64,000 nt of DNA from Lathyrus oleraceus. Taxonomy: Eukaryota > Streptophyta > Magnoliopsida > Fabales > Fabaceae. Below the pieces are notes generated by a model, which did no database searches, was not told the origin of the DNA, and saw nothing but the letters and a program-made list of their open reading frames with translations. This document shows, piece after piece, positions 21,501 to 33,216 of the stretch; the stretch's first letter is position 1; each line of letters opens with the position of its first letter. The translations under genes were made by a program, and so were the position numbers. Where the stretch lies: positions 241,527,652 through 241,591,651 of the forward strand of contig NC_066579.1 of the NCBI RefSeq assembly GCF_024323335.1, read 5' to 3'.

Positions 21501-21766
21501 GAGCCATGTCTGACGCTCTTGATTGAAAAGCCCTACCTTGCACAATAAACTTAAGAAAACAAAACATATTTTTTATTTTGATTAGTGGTTAGATAAGCAA
21601 TGAATCATATAAACACAAAGGTAAAACACCAACAAAGAGGTGCTTAATGATCCCTGTAAAATCAAACTCGAAGATGAGAGGGGAGGAGGATCAAGATGTG
21701 ATCTTATTTGTATGCAAGGATGCAAATGACATGTGGGATCTTAAAGTTAAAAATTAGGGTATGAAA
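15575..21766 (-). repeat. Element E 3' LTR (6.2 kb, minus strand)
   Basis: The plus-strand left end TGTAACGG is followed within 60 bp by AAGCAAGAGACGCCAC and later AAAGGGAAGGTATTAGCACC. These are the inverse of the conserved U5/R motifs of A, B and D. The right end reads TTAGGGTATGAAA followed by GATGTCCATATTTAA, which aligns with GGGTATGACA and GCTGCCCCTGTTCAA in A and B. That makes this one long LTR. It carries an internal 1.68-kb duplication. The other LTR and the coding part are outside the window or lost. Confidence 0.7.
17340..20720. repeat. Tandem duplication of about 1.68 kb within E LTR, including the TATA region
   Basis: Copy 1 runs about 17340-19021 and copy 2 about 19022-20720. 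Landmarks repeat at constant spacing: ATCACACCAAAATTGGATCA, then GGAAGGTTGAAAATAAA-like, then a CTTCCTCTATTTATAGGG-like block, then CATGTTCAACTCAATG. The copies differ visibly (roughly 10-15%), so the duplication is old. It gives the LTR two minus-strand TATA boxes, at 18664-18674 and 20358-20368. Confidence 0.8.
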
Positions 21767-22176
21767 GATGTCCATATTTAAGTTTCTTTGATAAGGAGAT
21801 ATGAAGATTGAGATCTTCGTCTCGATGGGATTGAAGGGACTTAAATCTAGAAGACCCAATTTTTGGCCCTAAGATACTGCAAAAATTGCTTATGATATGA
21901 TATGAATGCAAGGATCACTGTGCGGGAATATAACGCCACGAGAGACAAAGAACTGTTGGAGAAAAGAGGAGACTGAGACTCTGCAGGGGGAATAACAGTT
22001 TCAAAAGGGAAACCCGGCTGGGGAAAAACAAAGTTCCGCAAGGGAAAAGAAAAGACTCGAGAATAACCATTGTGTTGGAAAGAAACCAATGCACAGTTAG
22101 AGAACAAGCGATCCAAAGGTCCAACGGGGAAGACTTGCCAAGGCAAGACTCCACTGGGGAACGGATCAATCGAAGG
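21767..22176 (-). mobile_element. Element E 3' UTR remnant
   Basis: This 410-bp non-coding stretch starts with a degraded PPT (GATGTCCATATTTAA on plus) and CCCAATTTTTGGCCC, as in D (25676) and B (37430). It contains several PBS-like segments: GAGACTCTGCAGGGGGA near 21970-21986, CCGGCTGGGGAAA near 22013-22025 and GACTCCACTGGGGA at 22147-22160. It is cut at 22177 by the LTR of D. Confidence 0.6.
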
Positions 22177-25100
22177 TGTCGCGGATGGAAAAATGATAGA
22201 GTCACCACCATCCTTTATTCGTTCCTAAGGAATAGGGAAATAATGATAAAACCTATGGGTTAAAGTGATATACTAGGTTTAGGAGTCAGTTAAGTAAGGA
22301 GAAGGTGTTAGGCACCCCTTACCTCCATTGTATTCAATGGGATCCTCCTACAATTTTAGGGTTAGTGTATGTTTCTAAAATGTTTGCTTTAATATTCCTT
22401 ATTTACTTATTTATAGGAGGTGTCGCATTCAAATGAGCAAGAGACATAAGAAAATGTTTTTATAATTGTACTCTCTAGAGTTCACAACTCTATACCTACG
22501 TACCTCCGTTAGGCGAGGGATCAGAGTATCGTAGTTATTCTTAATAAAATGGTGATTGGTTGGTTGTTTTTATCCCCTGAAAATTCTCACGCATCGGGGG
22601 TGGAGAAATGTTTTTTAGAAAATGCATTAATACGCTAGGATAGAGCTCTTACGGTTTGAAGTGAATTTGAATTGATTTTATCCCTTTATCCCTTGCAAAA
22701 GTCTTATTTCAAATTGTTTATGAAAATACAATAAGAGTCATAATTATGTGGTAATCCCTTATCCCGATTTATATCCCAAATTTATCTTTGAAAATCCCTT
22801 AGTTTATCCCACTTCGTATCCCATGTCTTTATCCCATTTTAATTTAAAAGTATCATTTAATTTCATAAAAACATATTAAATAGGATATAATAATATAATA
22901 CAAAATAAATTAAATTAAAGGTAATAAACTAACTTGAATGTCATAAGATATGTTCTTTTCCCCAATTATATCCCGTGTTACAAACCCTCAAAACCCTATG
23001 TATCATCCCTGATTTTATCCCATTATTCATGATTTAATTAACCCTAATATAAATGATAAAACCTAATTGATTAAAATTTTATCATCACACTTAATTAACA
23101 TGTCAAAAATTAACATAACAAAGATTTAAATTTTAGTTTTATTTGAATTAATATTTAAATAGATGCGTATTAATTAATAATTAACTAAGTAATTTAATTA
23201 AGTGATTAAAAAATTAAATGGGAAATTTTATAATTAATTAAGTAATTAATTAGTTAAAAGATTAAATGGAAAAATTAAAATTTAGAATTAATTAAATTTA
23301 AAAAATGAAAGGGAGTGTATTTGAAAAAGAAATAGCAAATAGGCTTGCACTGGGTGTGGGAATAGAAAAGGGGATAGTTGATTAAGACCCTGAGGCCCAT
23401 TAGCGAGCCAGGGTCCACGGTTAGGAAGAGTCAATGGTTGACTCTCCATGCACCATCTGATCATGATCGGAGGGGGTGGAGGACACAAAGCCCCTACATT
23501 TTATTAGGTTGACTAGTTAAAGTATGTAGATCAAAAGGTTTGAATCCACAATCAATGGAGAACTATTGTATGCACACACGCATGAGATCTCTGGTTGATC
23601 GGGGTGTAACTTGGCACGCATTCATGTGATCTCAAGGGGTATATTAATATGATCCCCTCACAATCCCTTATTTTTCCTTTTCTTTCTCTCTTTTCTCTCT
23701 ATATTCTCTCAACCCTCTCTTCCTCCGGCCACCCATGTTCTTCATCTCCACCGTCCCAACCACCACCTTCTCCAATTTTCCGGTTGAACTTCAATCAGAA
23801 AATTCAAACATTCAAACGTTTTATCCCCATAATCTTATGTCAAACCCAGAAACCTTCACAACCCCATGAACCCTAACTGGGTTCGGATGAACCCTAACAT
23901 TTCCTAGATGAACCATAGGGTTCATCACATGAACCCTAACCCTAACATAACCCTAAAAATCACCAAGAAAACCCCAAACCCACATCTAAACATGAATTGA
24001 ACATTAAACCCCAACAAATCCCCACATACATCATGAAATTGAATAATCAACAGAGCAAACACGGCTAACAACATAAATATCAAGGAAATATTTAAAGATA
24101 GTAAGAACCAACCTTCGGATACACGACTTCCTCGGGTAAGGTACTTTGATTCACCATTTTCTTCTTTTATTTTTGTTGATCTGATTCCCTCATTCTCTAA
24201 TTCTTTGTTCTTTGCTTGTTGTGGAGTCTTACCGCAAGGAGGTCAAGCTCGGATACGATTAGGGTTTGGTGACAACCCTAATCCGTCAGATTTCAAAGCT
24301 CTTGTAAGGGTTCGGGTTGCAGCAATTGAGGACCTTAGGGTTCTTCTCCCTCATTCATTGATTTCTTCTTGTATCTATAGATTAGATTAGGTCTTAGTAT
24401 TTTAATTAATTTGGTTATTTTAGGAAATTTTTGAATTTGATTGATTATGATTTGATTTGATTAGGTTTAGAAATAGATTAAGGTTTTGTACCGGGGCCGA
24501 TTGGTTTGAAAATTAAAAATTAAAGTGTATCGATTTTTGATAATGGAAAGAATGGATTGGGTTTCAAATTCTTGACTTTTGGATTCAATTTGCATGCAGA
24601 TTTGAGGAAGAAGATGAACAGGGTCGGGTCGGGCTTGACCCGGTTCGGAATTGGATCCTAGGTTTGACCCAGTTGACCCTCGGGTCTTCCCATTGACCTA
24701 GGTGGGAAGAATCCCGAATTGGGCTTAGTCCACTTATGAACCTGGGCGAATGGCCCATCAGACCCAAACCCAAAAACAACCTTAATTCCAATATTAATTA
24801 TAATAATAATAATAATAAATAGTAAGTAAAATTAGTAATGATAAATTTATTAATAAACAATAATAGTAATAATAATGTTTAATAATAGTAACCCAGTGAT
24901 AATAATAATGATTTTAATAATATTTTGATAATACTAATAATAATTCAAATAATGCTAATATTAATAATAATATGAGTAATAATTTCAATAATAATAATAA
25001 TAGTATTGTTAACAATAATCCAATAATGATTTGATATTAATATTTCAATAATAGTAAAAATATTAATAATAATAATATTTCAATAATAATAAGACGCTTT

Positions 25101-25605
25101 TTTAGATACAATATCAATATTATTCCTGATAATAAATGATTTTAATAAATAGTAACTATATTGATCATTAATAATAATATCAACAATAAAATTAATTTGA
25201 CTTAAATGATATTAATAATATCCCTAAGAGTGGTGGGTAAAATTAATGAGACATGTTAATTAATATAAACACTCTAATTAAGTAGAAAAACGTCACATTA
25301 TAATAATTTAACCCTACTGTATCCCGATATTAATCTATTTCTGATGAAAAATAGAACCTCACGAATAATACTATTATTCCCGATTGAACAACTCCTATAT
25401 CCTTTTAGCATGATGATGTTTCCAGTTATACCCCTAAATTGGAATCCAGTCCCTATAAGAAAATAAAGGTCAAAATGGTCCTCCTTTGACTTTTTAGTTA
25501 CTGGAGTTGACCATGTGACCCATATGAGACTCTGAATATATGAGTGCTATCTATCATAAGTTATTATCAAAGACGAATGTGGTGGTTAAAATTTAGGGTA
25601 CGACA
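22177..25605 (-). repeat. Element D 3' LTR (3.4 kb)
   Basis: The minus strand reads TGTCGTACCC... to ...CCGCGACA, with the U5/R landmarks GAGTCACCACC and GGAGAAGGTGTTAGGCACCC on the plus strand near 22200 and 22300, in the same order as in A and B. The next bases (GTTGCCCTTATTTAATC) align with the PPT-flanking region of B. The interior is non-coding and AT-rich; the short frames at 23288-23876 and 24205-24791 look accidental. The left boundary is fixed by the TG end and motif spacing only, because the partner LTR is off-window. Confidence 0.65.
24795..25110. repeat. Imperfect AAT/TAA microsatellite in D LTR
   Basis: About 300 bp of AATAATAAT-type trinucleotide repeat with frequent interruptions. 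It is probably post-insertion slippage. Confidence 0.75.
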
Positions 25606-26804
25606 GTTGCCCTTATTTAATCAGCTCCAGACTGAGACGATGGTTAAATACAGAGAGGGAACCCAAATTTTGGCCACGAAGTCATTAAACCCTAGGGATG
25701 GGCAAGGATCGACGCTCCATGACACTCTGCTGGCCTCCAAGCTAACTAATGATTAAACCCATGCTGGTAAGAATCCTGATGAAACCCCATAGTACCCCCT
25801 TATGTAGCTCTGGTGAAATCCCATGATAAGATTCTGATTGAGTCCCTTGGTAAAATTTCGGTAGAACCCTTTGATAGAAAAACCTTTGATATAATCCTTT
25901 GCTATAATCCCTTGTGATGGAAAACTTGATATAATCCTAGTGAGATTCTTTTGACAAAAATCCTAGTGAAACCCCTAAAGTGTTTTATAGAACCCCGTGA
26001 TAAAACCTTGATGGACCTTTATGTTGAATTCCCTTGATACGAAACCCTTGATGAAATCCCTTGATATAATCCTATGTCATGTATGCATGCTTATGTGTAT
26101 GTATATGTTTTTAGGCATGATGCTTTATTTTGGGTTAGCGCATCTTTTATGATATGCATAATGAGTACGTGACTTTGTGGGAACTAGTGTTTTCGTGACG
26201 TTATGAAATTCTGACCCCTCGAGGTTTTGATATATCTGTGGAACACACCACGACGCTCTTGATATCTGAGAATATGCAATATGCTTTTGAAAAGGAAGAA
26301 ACCTCCGTACTAGTTAAATTTTGACTATTGATTTATAGATCTCGTGTTTTGCTTTAGAGGAAATGTCATAAGAATATGATCCCTTTGAAGTTTTCAAAAT
26401 CGAAGTAAAATATGTTCTTCCCTTGCAAGCCTTTTTCGTTATGCCCAACGTTTCAATGTATTATTCACAAATAACTGACAATTTGTAATCAAGCGGAAAA
26501 AATTGAGAAAGCAAAGGAAGAGATTTAAAAAACAAATTTTATTAATTGAGATTCGGCCCGTAAATGAGCAATATTAAATAAGGAAGTAATTCCCGTAAGG
26601 AGATATTATCGAAAATCTAAGATGTAAAATGGCAATGAAAAACAAATTTATTCATGTCCCTATCGAATTTAACACGTGTTATTATCCCTACATCTTCGAG
26701 GTTCCAATACTTTGCTTCCAACAGTGATGATTGAATTGATTACTCCCATCTGAATTCTTGTCCTAAGATGAAATAAATGATGCAGTCACATGCCTTTTGG
26801 ATAT
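25606..26804 (-). other. Element D 3' UTR with degenerate short tandem repeats
   Basis: After the PPT-like start, 25740-26070 holds a degenerate array of TTGATATAATCCCTTG-like units of about 20-35 bp. The array is unrelated in sequence to the arrays of A and B but in the same place. The rest (26071-26804) is non-coding; it shares the CATGATG...ATGCATGCTTATG leader-like stretch with A (6070-6140) and B (38490-38560). Confidence 0.65.
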
Positions 26805-27016
26805 CCCTATATTTTGCTTGGATCGCTCTTTTCGAGTCTTAGTCCACCGAGATGATATGCTTGTTTTTGCCTAAGCCGCCCTTTTGGGTTTTCGACTTAT
26901 CGAGTTTTATTTTTATACAAGTCCCTAATTTTTGCCTGGATTGCTCTTTCAAGTTTTCAATCCACCGGGACCCCCTAATTTTTGCCTAAGTCGCCCTTTA
27001 GGGTTTTCGACCTAGC
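26805..27016 (-). repeat. Hairpin array downstream of pol (element D)
   Basis: Units equivalent to those of A and B have different but still complementary arms: TAAGCCG/CGACTTA (26872-26899; A and B have CAAG/CTTG), GGATTG/CAATCC (26938-26963; A and B have GGACCG/CAGTCC) and TAAGTCG/CGACCTA (26987-27014). Inner stems CCCTTTTGGG and CCCTTTAGGG replace CCTTTTCAGG of A. A first, degraded unit is at 26820-26845. Confidence 0.75.
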
Positions 27017-27036
27017 AGGCTTTTTATCCTCTTTTT

Positions 27037-28106
27037 CTAGGCATAGTATTTCTTGACTCCATCTGAGTTTATGGCTCGTGGTAACTAGCTCAGTCCATAG
27101 TCGTGAGACTTAGAGCTCCACCAGAGAAGGATTTCTTCACGACATATAGTCTCTCGTAGTTTGGGGTTCATTTACCGTGGGGATCTTTATGGATGGGTAG
27201 GATTTTACTGGGCACTAGATCGCCTTCTTCGAAACGTCGAGGATGAACTTTCTTGTCGAACGCTTTCTTGAGCCTTCATTGGTACAACTGCCTGTGACGT
27301 ACCGTAACCATGCGTTTCTCTTCTATGAGGTTTAATTGATCGAACCTGGTTTGTACCCATTCCACTTCATCTAGTTTGATCTCCATCAGGACTCCTAATG
27401 AATGAATTTTGACTTTGATATGGAGTACATATTCGGTAAAAATATACCAGAGAGAAAGGAGTTTCTCCTGTTGAGGTGTAGACAGAAGTTCTGTAGCCGT
27501 GTAATGCAAAAGGGAGCATCTCATGCCAGTCCTTGTAGGTCTTCACCATCTTCTGGATAATCTTTTTGATTTTCTTGTTGGCCTCTTCTACTGCGCCGTT
27601 CATTTTTGATCGGTAGGGTGACGAATTATGGTGTTCAATTTTGAAGCTCTCGCATAACTCATCCATCACCTTGTTATTTAGATTCAATTTGTTATTTGTG
27701 ATAATTTTGTTAGGAACCCATATCGACAAATGATCTCCTTCTAGATGAATCGTGGATCACTTGTCTTGTTACAATGGTGTAAGAAGCAACTTTTACCCAC
27801 TTGGTGAAGTAATCTATAGAAACCAGAATGAATCGGTGTCCATTCATAGCTTTGGGCTTGATCATCCCGATTATGTCTATACCCCACATGGAAAACGACC
27901 GAGCAGTCAGGATATTTAGGGGAGTAGATGGAACATGTACCTTATCTGCATAGATCTGGCACTTGTGAAATTTCTTGATGTATTTGAAACAAACGGTCTC
28001 CTGGTCAACCAATAATATCCCGCCTGGAGAATTATCTTAGCTATAGCATGCCCATTGGCATGAGTGCCAAAGGATGAATTCTTTGATAAGCATGTCTTTT
28101 TCATAC
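27037..28106 (-). pseudogene. pol: Element D integrase (pol C-terminus), degraded
   Basis: In the sense direction: part of the zinc-finger region (FHKCQIYADKVHVP), the first catalytic Asp in MWGIDIIGMIKP, then IITNNKLNLNN where B has ITDNGTNLNN, so the second catalytic Asp is Asn. The Glu region NGAVEEANKKIKKII is retained. Several frameshifts and stops split the frame (near 27370, 27720 and 28010). The end GVKKYYA-stop near 27037 matches the C-termini of A and B. The N-terminal continuation is beyond element C at 62086. Not functional. Confidence 0.85.
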
Positions 28107-28111
28107 CCATC
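28107..28111. repeat. Target site duplication of element C (left copy)
   Basis: CCATC precedes the LTR start TGTAGTACCC. The right copy at 62081-62085 is CCGTC (one mismatch). Reading D's pol through one copy keeps the protein similarity continuous (RCLDG then YEKD), which supports the junction. Confidence 0.75.
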
Positions 28112-30042
28112 TGTAGTACCCTAAAATTTGCCCTCCTTTTTTGCTTTTCATCTAACTTGTAACCTAATACCCATCTAACCTCATTCATATTCATCATTCA
28201 TTCATGATTAACATTTGTTAGCAAGCATCATAAATTTGAGGCGCGCGACTAATAAAAATCAGGGTTTTGGCTTGGAGATGGTGGTATGGCTCATCATATG
28301 GGGTGAAACACTAATTACTTGATTCCTTGAGGCATTTATTCTTGAAGATTACACCATGGCATTCATCTGTTCAACCAACCCCTAAGTCTTGACTGGTTCT
28401 TATGGGATTTTGTGTTTGACATTCTGTATATCTGAATTGACCACCAACCTCTTTTCCCTGACTTGTTTTGGTTGGTTTAAAGCATGTTAAGGAAATTAAT
28501 CTTGATTTAAAGGAGCCAAAGATTTACTTCTACCGAATATACCTTCATTCTCATGGGGCTTTGGCCCACTTTTTTATATGCATCCATAGGTAGCTTGGTT
28601 TAGCTTGGTCTGAGTATGGAAAAACTCGCGACTTACATTTCGAAGCCATCCGTCTTCCACGACTCTTATTCTACTTATCTAATGCTACATGCAATTTTCT
28701 AACACATAATAAAACTGTTCAACTTCCCTCTTAAGTACTGATTACTACCTTTTAACTCGGTTACAATTTTGATTTATCATTCGGTTACAACCCAATTTAC
28801 TTATGAACAAATCAAGTGCAAACTCTAAATAATCTAGAGTTAACATGTATGCTCAGGAACCACAAAGTACTTTAAATATGTACAATTCCAAACTCCAGTT
28901 CCAAGACATCTCCGAAAAAGGTGCAACCTGTCCTGCCGTGACTGCTACGAAACCGTGTGACCAACCGCCTTCCAACCACCAATGAGTTTTTGGCTTTGAC
29001 ATTTCAGTCCAACCTAGTCGATACTGTACCATTCATAACCTGCAAAGAAATAATAACAGGTTTCAATAGCCTAACGGAACCATTACAAATTCTCGACACA
29101 ACAACTCCTGACACCATTCGCGTTACCTTCACTTGATAAATCTAATGGTGCACACCCAAATCAAGCCTTTAAGTAATAACGGGAAAACAATCACCAAGCT
29201 CACTTCGGTTCCGTTTCAACCACTAAGCGCCAAGGATCAATTAACCCTTTTGCTACCAGGACTCATGGCATCTCTCTGGATGTAAGCTACTACCAGGTTC
29301 GTTCGTTTGTACCTGCAACATGGCAGTCATAGCAGGGTCAGATATAACTTCTATGAAGCCAATTCTATTGGAACATACCTTGTTCTAACATGCACCAAAT
29401 TAACTCAACACAAATCTCTTAACAGAACATTGCATTAGAATCACATTTCATTACACAGGCATTTTGAATCACATTTGGCAGCTTGTTTTTAGTAATAGGA
29501 AGAAACCCATTAAATGACCTGTTGTAACAACTTTCTTAGGCAAATTCATGGAGAGAAAGACCAAATTACCAAGAACTCATGGAGAGAAAAGCCAAACCTG
29601 TATTCCATAACATACCGACATCGTGCATTCTGCACTCTTTCGTTTCATGTCGGCAATAGAAGTATCATCCAACTTGGGCATTCACCTGCAGAATTTGAAG
29701 AAAAACATGTAGCAGACCAATGACCAAAAGAAAATGACAAGCGTGTGATCTCAATTAGCAATACGGCGGTAAGAGTTCTGCAGAAAGACTAAGGTAAATT
29801 AACAGTTCACTCATTTCAATAATAAATCCACCAAATTTCCATTCTTAACAAACTCCAACTAACCCACTAACTGATTTAAAATTATTGAAACTAACTCTAA
29901 CTGTTCGGAAATCAACATGTAACTGGAAAAAATCATTTCGAGCTAACTGACCAACTGACTCCATTAACCTATAGCTAACAACTCTAACAAACGGTTAAAC
30001 CTTTTTAACAGAAAATTGGAGGGAGGTACAAGTTCTTACACA

Positions 30043-30051
30043 CTATAAAAG
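30043..30051 (+). promoter_or_regulatory. TATA box of element C 5' LTR
   Basis: CTATAAAAG, preceded by AACAG-rich U3 and followed by a CT-rich leader (TCTCTTTCTTCATCC). The copy in the 3' LTR is at 57139-57147 in the same context. Confidence 0.6.
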
Positions 30052-32499
30052 CTAACATCATGGTGATTCTTCAGAGTTATTCCATCTCTTTCTTCATCCT
30101 CTTCATTTCTCACTCTCCCAATTGCTTTCACCTTCTTCAAAGTTCTGCAACCTGTAGCCGCAAATCAATTCAAACCTGCAAATTTGACTCTGCAAATTCT
30201 GCAACAAAGTCACATTAGGCTGGCTCATCCCCTACCTGCAGAATCCTCAAAACTCAACCTTACCTTCAGTTCAACGGGATTCTTTCACTATCCTCATGCA
30301 GAATCCTTCTTCAATCAACAATACGCCTTCGATTCCCTTCCTCACATTTTCGTTTTCTTCTCAAGTCCCTTTCTATGAACGGAATTCAAGACAAAGCCTG
30401 CAATCATTGATTCAACAATCTCACACATCGCGTAACCAATGAATTCAGAAGAGCGAAGTCGTAACAAAGAAGATGGCTATGAAGGGGTGAAAGATTGGAA
30501 TCGCATAAGAGATTTACCTGCTTCTGTTTCTGCAGTTGAACCTGGTAAAGCGTTGTATTCGCTTTAATTCACACCCATTCGCGTCTGAATCGCTCAAACT
30601 GTCTTATCGTTACGGTAAAGCATCGTATTCGCTTCGATTCACGCCGGCTCAAATTGAATCACTTAAGAGATTGTTGATAAGTTCAAGCGAGAATCCATGA
30701 TTGGGGAAAATTAACTTGATACAGTTGTGTTGATTTCTTAAAGCGCAATTGCGGCGTCTTCCTTTCAACATCAGTTTTCCAACCCCGTGCTCGCCGAAAC
30801 GGAGAAGTGAATCCTCTCCAAACTCAATGTTGCCGAGAATATCCATCATCAAATCGATCAGTAGGCGGAGGAATCGCTCCGAAAAGCGATAAAAGGCTTC
30901 GAGCCAAGATCGATTGAAGAATCCATTGGAGCGAAAATCCCATTCAAAGCTCCATCAGAACGAAGAACGCGTTGGATGAGGTAGTATCATGGTCGATTCC
31001 TCTTGCTTTTTGGAAAAATCACAACCCATTGTCGATGATGGACGTCCATTCGCGGCGCGGTGTTACGGTTCATTGCCCCTCTTCCACGAGTATTAGACCT
31101 TTGAGGAAGTTGAAGAATGACTATGGGCTTTGTCATGTGGGTCAAGCGGAATAAGATCTGTACGAACCCTCTCATCCGCACCTCACTTTCTCTTTCTACA
31201 CCCCTCTTCTCGTATGAACAGTGTCGTTTGGGCCTTTGTTTAGGGCCCTTGTGTAGTAACGGGAAACTAATTCCCCGTAACCCCTCTATGGGTTCACAGT
31301 CCGGAATCAAAGCCCATTACGCCTAAATTCCTTGTTGCACCTCCAGGTTCTTAGTAACACTCCCTTGGCCCAATTTTGGATTTCTATTGCATAATTACTT
31401 TGCCTCTTTTAATTGCTTTTTCTTTAGATATTAAAATTAGGAAATTAATTTTAGAATGTAATTTAGTTTTTAGGTTAATTAGGAATTAATTAGAAATATC
31501 TTGATTAGGTATTAGAAATTCATTAGTTTTAACTAATTTTTTGGGATATTAGTTAATTAGGTATTAGGATTCAATTAGGCTTATTCAAATGTTAGGTTAG
31601 ATTAGAAATTAAGAATTAAGATCAAATCGGATTTTAGCAATATTAGGTTAATTAGATCGTGTAATCTTTTAGAACTTTAGAACTAGAATTGATTTAGGAT
31701 CTATTGAGTTTTAGAATTAGAACCGATTTAGGATTTAATAACATTTTTAGGATGATTCATATATAGAATCTAATTGATTTTTTTAGCATATTGATGTAGC
31801 TTAATTCCTAGCCTTAGAATAACCTTAGAACTTGACCAAATTTTAGATCATAGTTAGAATTTAATTAGAATGTTATTTTGTTCACAATTGAATATTTTGC
31901 GAATAACCATTTTGTCTTTTAGGGGTTTATCTTACCATTTTGACCATATAAATACATGAGCCCTTAAGACTAGAATTTGATATTATAAGTTTAATCAACT
32001 CTTAACAATGGCATGTACCCCTAGAATTTATACATAGATTTTTAACTAAGATTTTGACTAATTATAACATGATCCTTTAGGACTAGAACTTGACATTAGA
32101 ATTTTAATCAATTCCTAACAGTTGTATGTTCCCCTAGGATTTTAACATAGATTTCTTAATCAACTTTAATCCACCAATGCATGATCCCTTAGGATAGTTT
32201 CTAACAATTACTAACTTCTAGATTAGGATTAACCTAGTTCCCTAAACCAAAATAAACTCATGATTAAATTGATCAAAAGAAATTTTGATCAATTAAATCC
32301 TTTGAACTTGTATAATCCCACAGTCTAATTTGAGTGACCAAAAGACCCTTGGCCACTCAATAAGACGTTTCTTCTAAGTTGTGGAGCTCGAAGCCTAAAG
32401 TCAAGATCTTCAATCAAGGCATCCTCAGTCGTACCAAACAGTGGATTATACAAGCAATCAAAGGTGGAAACTACAAGAGCTTGTTAAATCAAAATTGGG

Positions 32500-33150
32500 A
32501 TTGTAATAGAGAAGGAGTGGGACTGGAGTATTCCTACCCCATTTTGAGTATCTTTGGGTATGGGACGTATGACCCAGCGCTCATCGTATTCACCTCTATA
32601 CATAGACTTTAGCACAATTCTAATCACAGGATTCACACGTCTCTCTCTCTTCACAAAGCACTATACAACAAGCAAGGACTATATCAACAACATATCAATC
32701 ATGAACCGAGTTTTACGATACTAGCCTTAAGCAATAGATAAGGAGTGGGACTGGAGTATTCCTACCCCCATTCTAAATATCTTTGGGTATGGGACGTATG
32801 ACCTAGTGCTCATCGTATTCACCTTGATTCATAGACTTTAGTGCAATTCGAATCGAATGATTGATAAGGTCTTCATCAGTACAATAAATAACAACAAAGA
32901 TTCTTCTCTCTCCATTTGAAAGTTAAGATGATAATTACATGCCATGAGCCTTAAGTAGTAAAGAAGGAATGTGACCGGAGCTTTCCTACACTCATTCTGG
33001 ATATCTTTGGGTGCGAGACGTTTGGCTCGTTGCTTATCGTATCCACCTTTACTCATAGACTTTAGTGTGATTCTTATCAAATAACTATCAAGTCTATTCC
33101 AGTCTTTCTACTCTCCATTCTATATCATTTCAATTTCAATCATTCTATCA
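32500..33150 (+). repeat. Three diverged tandem copies of a roughly 226-bp module in C LTR
   Basis: The block GGAGTGGGACTGGAGTATTC...ATCTTTGGGTATGGGACGTATGACC...CATAGACTTTAG recurs with starts at 32514, 32742 and 32966. The equivalent trio in the 3' LTR is at about 59626-60190. The copies differ from each other far more than the LTRs do, so the triplication predates the insertion. Confidence 0.8.
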
Positions 33151-33216
33151 TATCTTCTTGCCTCCTTAATCATCTCTCTTTCAACCCTAGTTGGTTGAAC
33201 TACGAAAGCTCTGATT

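Noticed and set aside
23649..23876. Short proline/serine-rich frame after a TATA-like sequence in D's LTR
   Set aside because: A CT-rich leader and an ATG are present, but the frame is only 75 codons, low complexity and inside an LTR; no support for a gene.
29500..31330. Short frames around 29514-31326 and their counterparts at 56549-58469
   Set aside because: They occur in both C LTRs but with different lengths and frames; no codon-level conservation is seen between the two copies.
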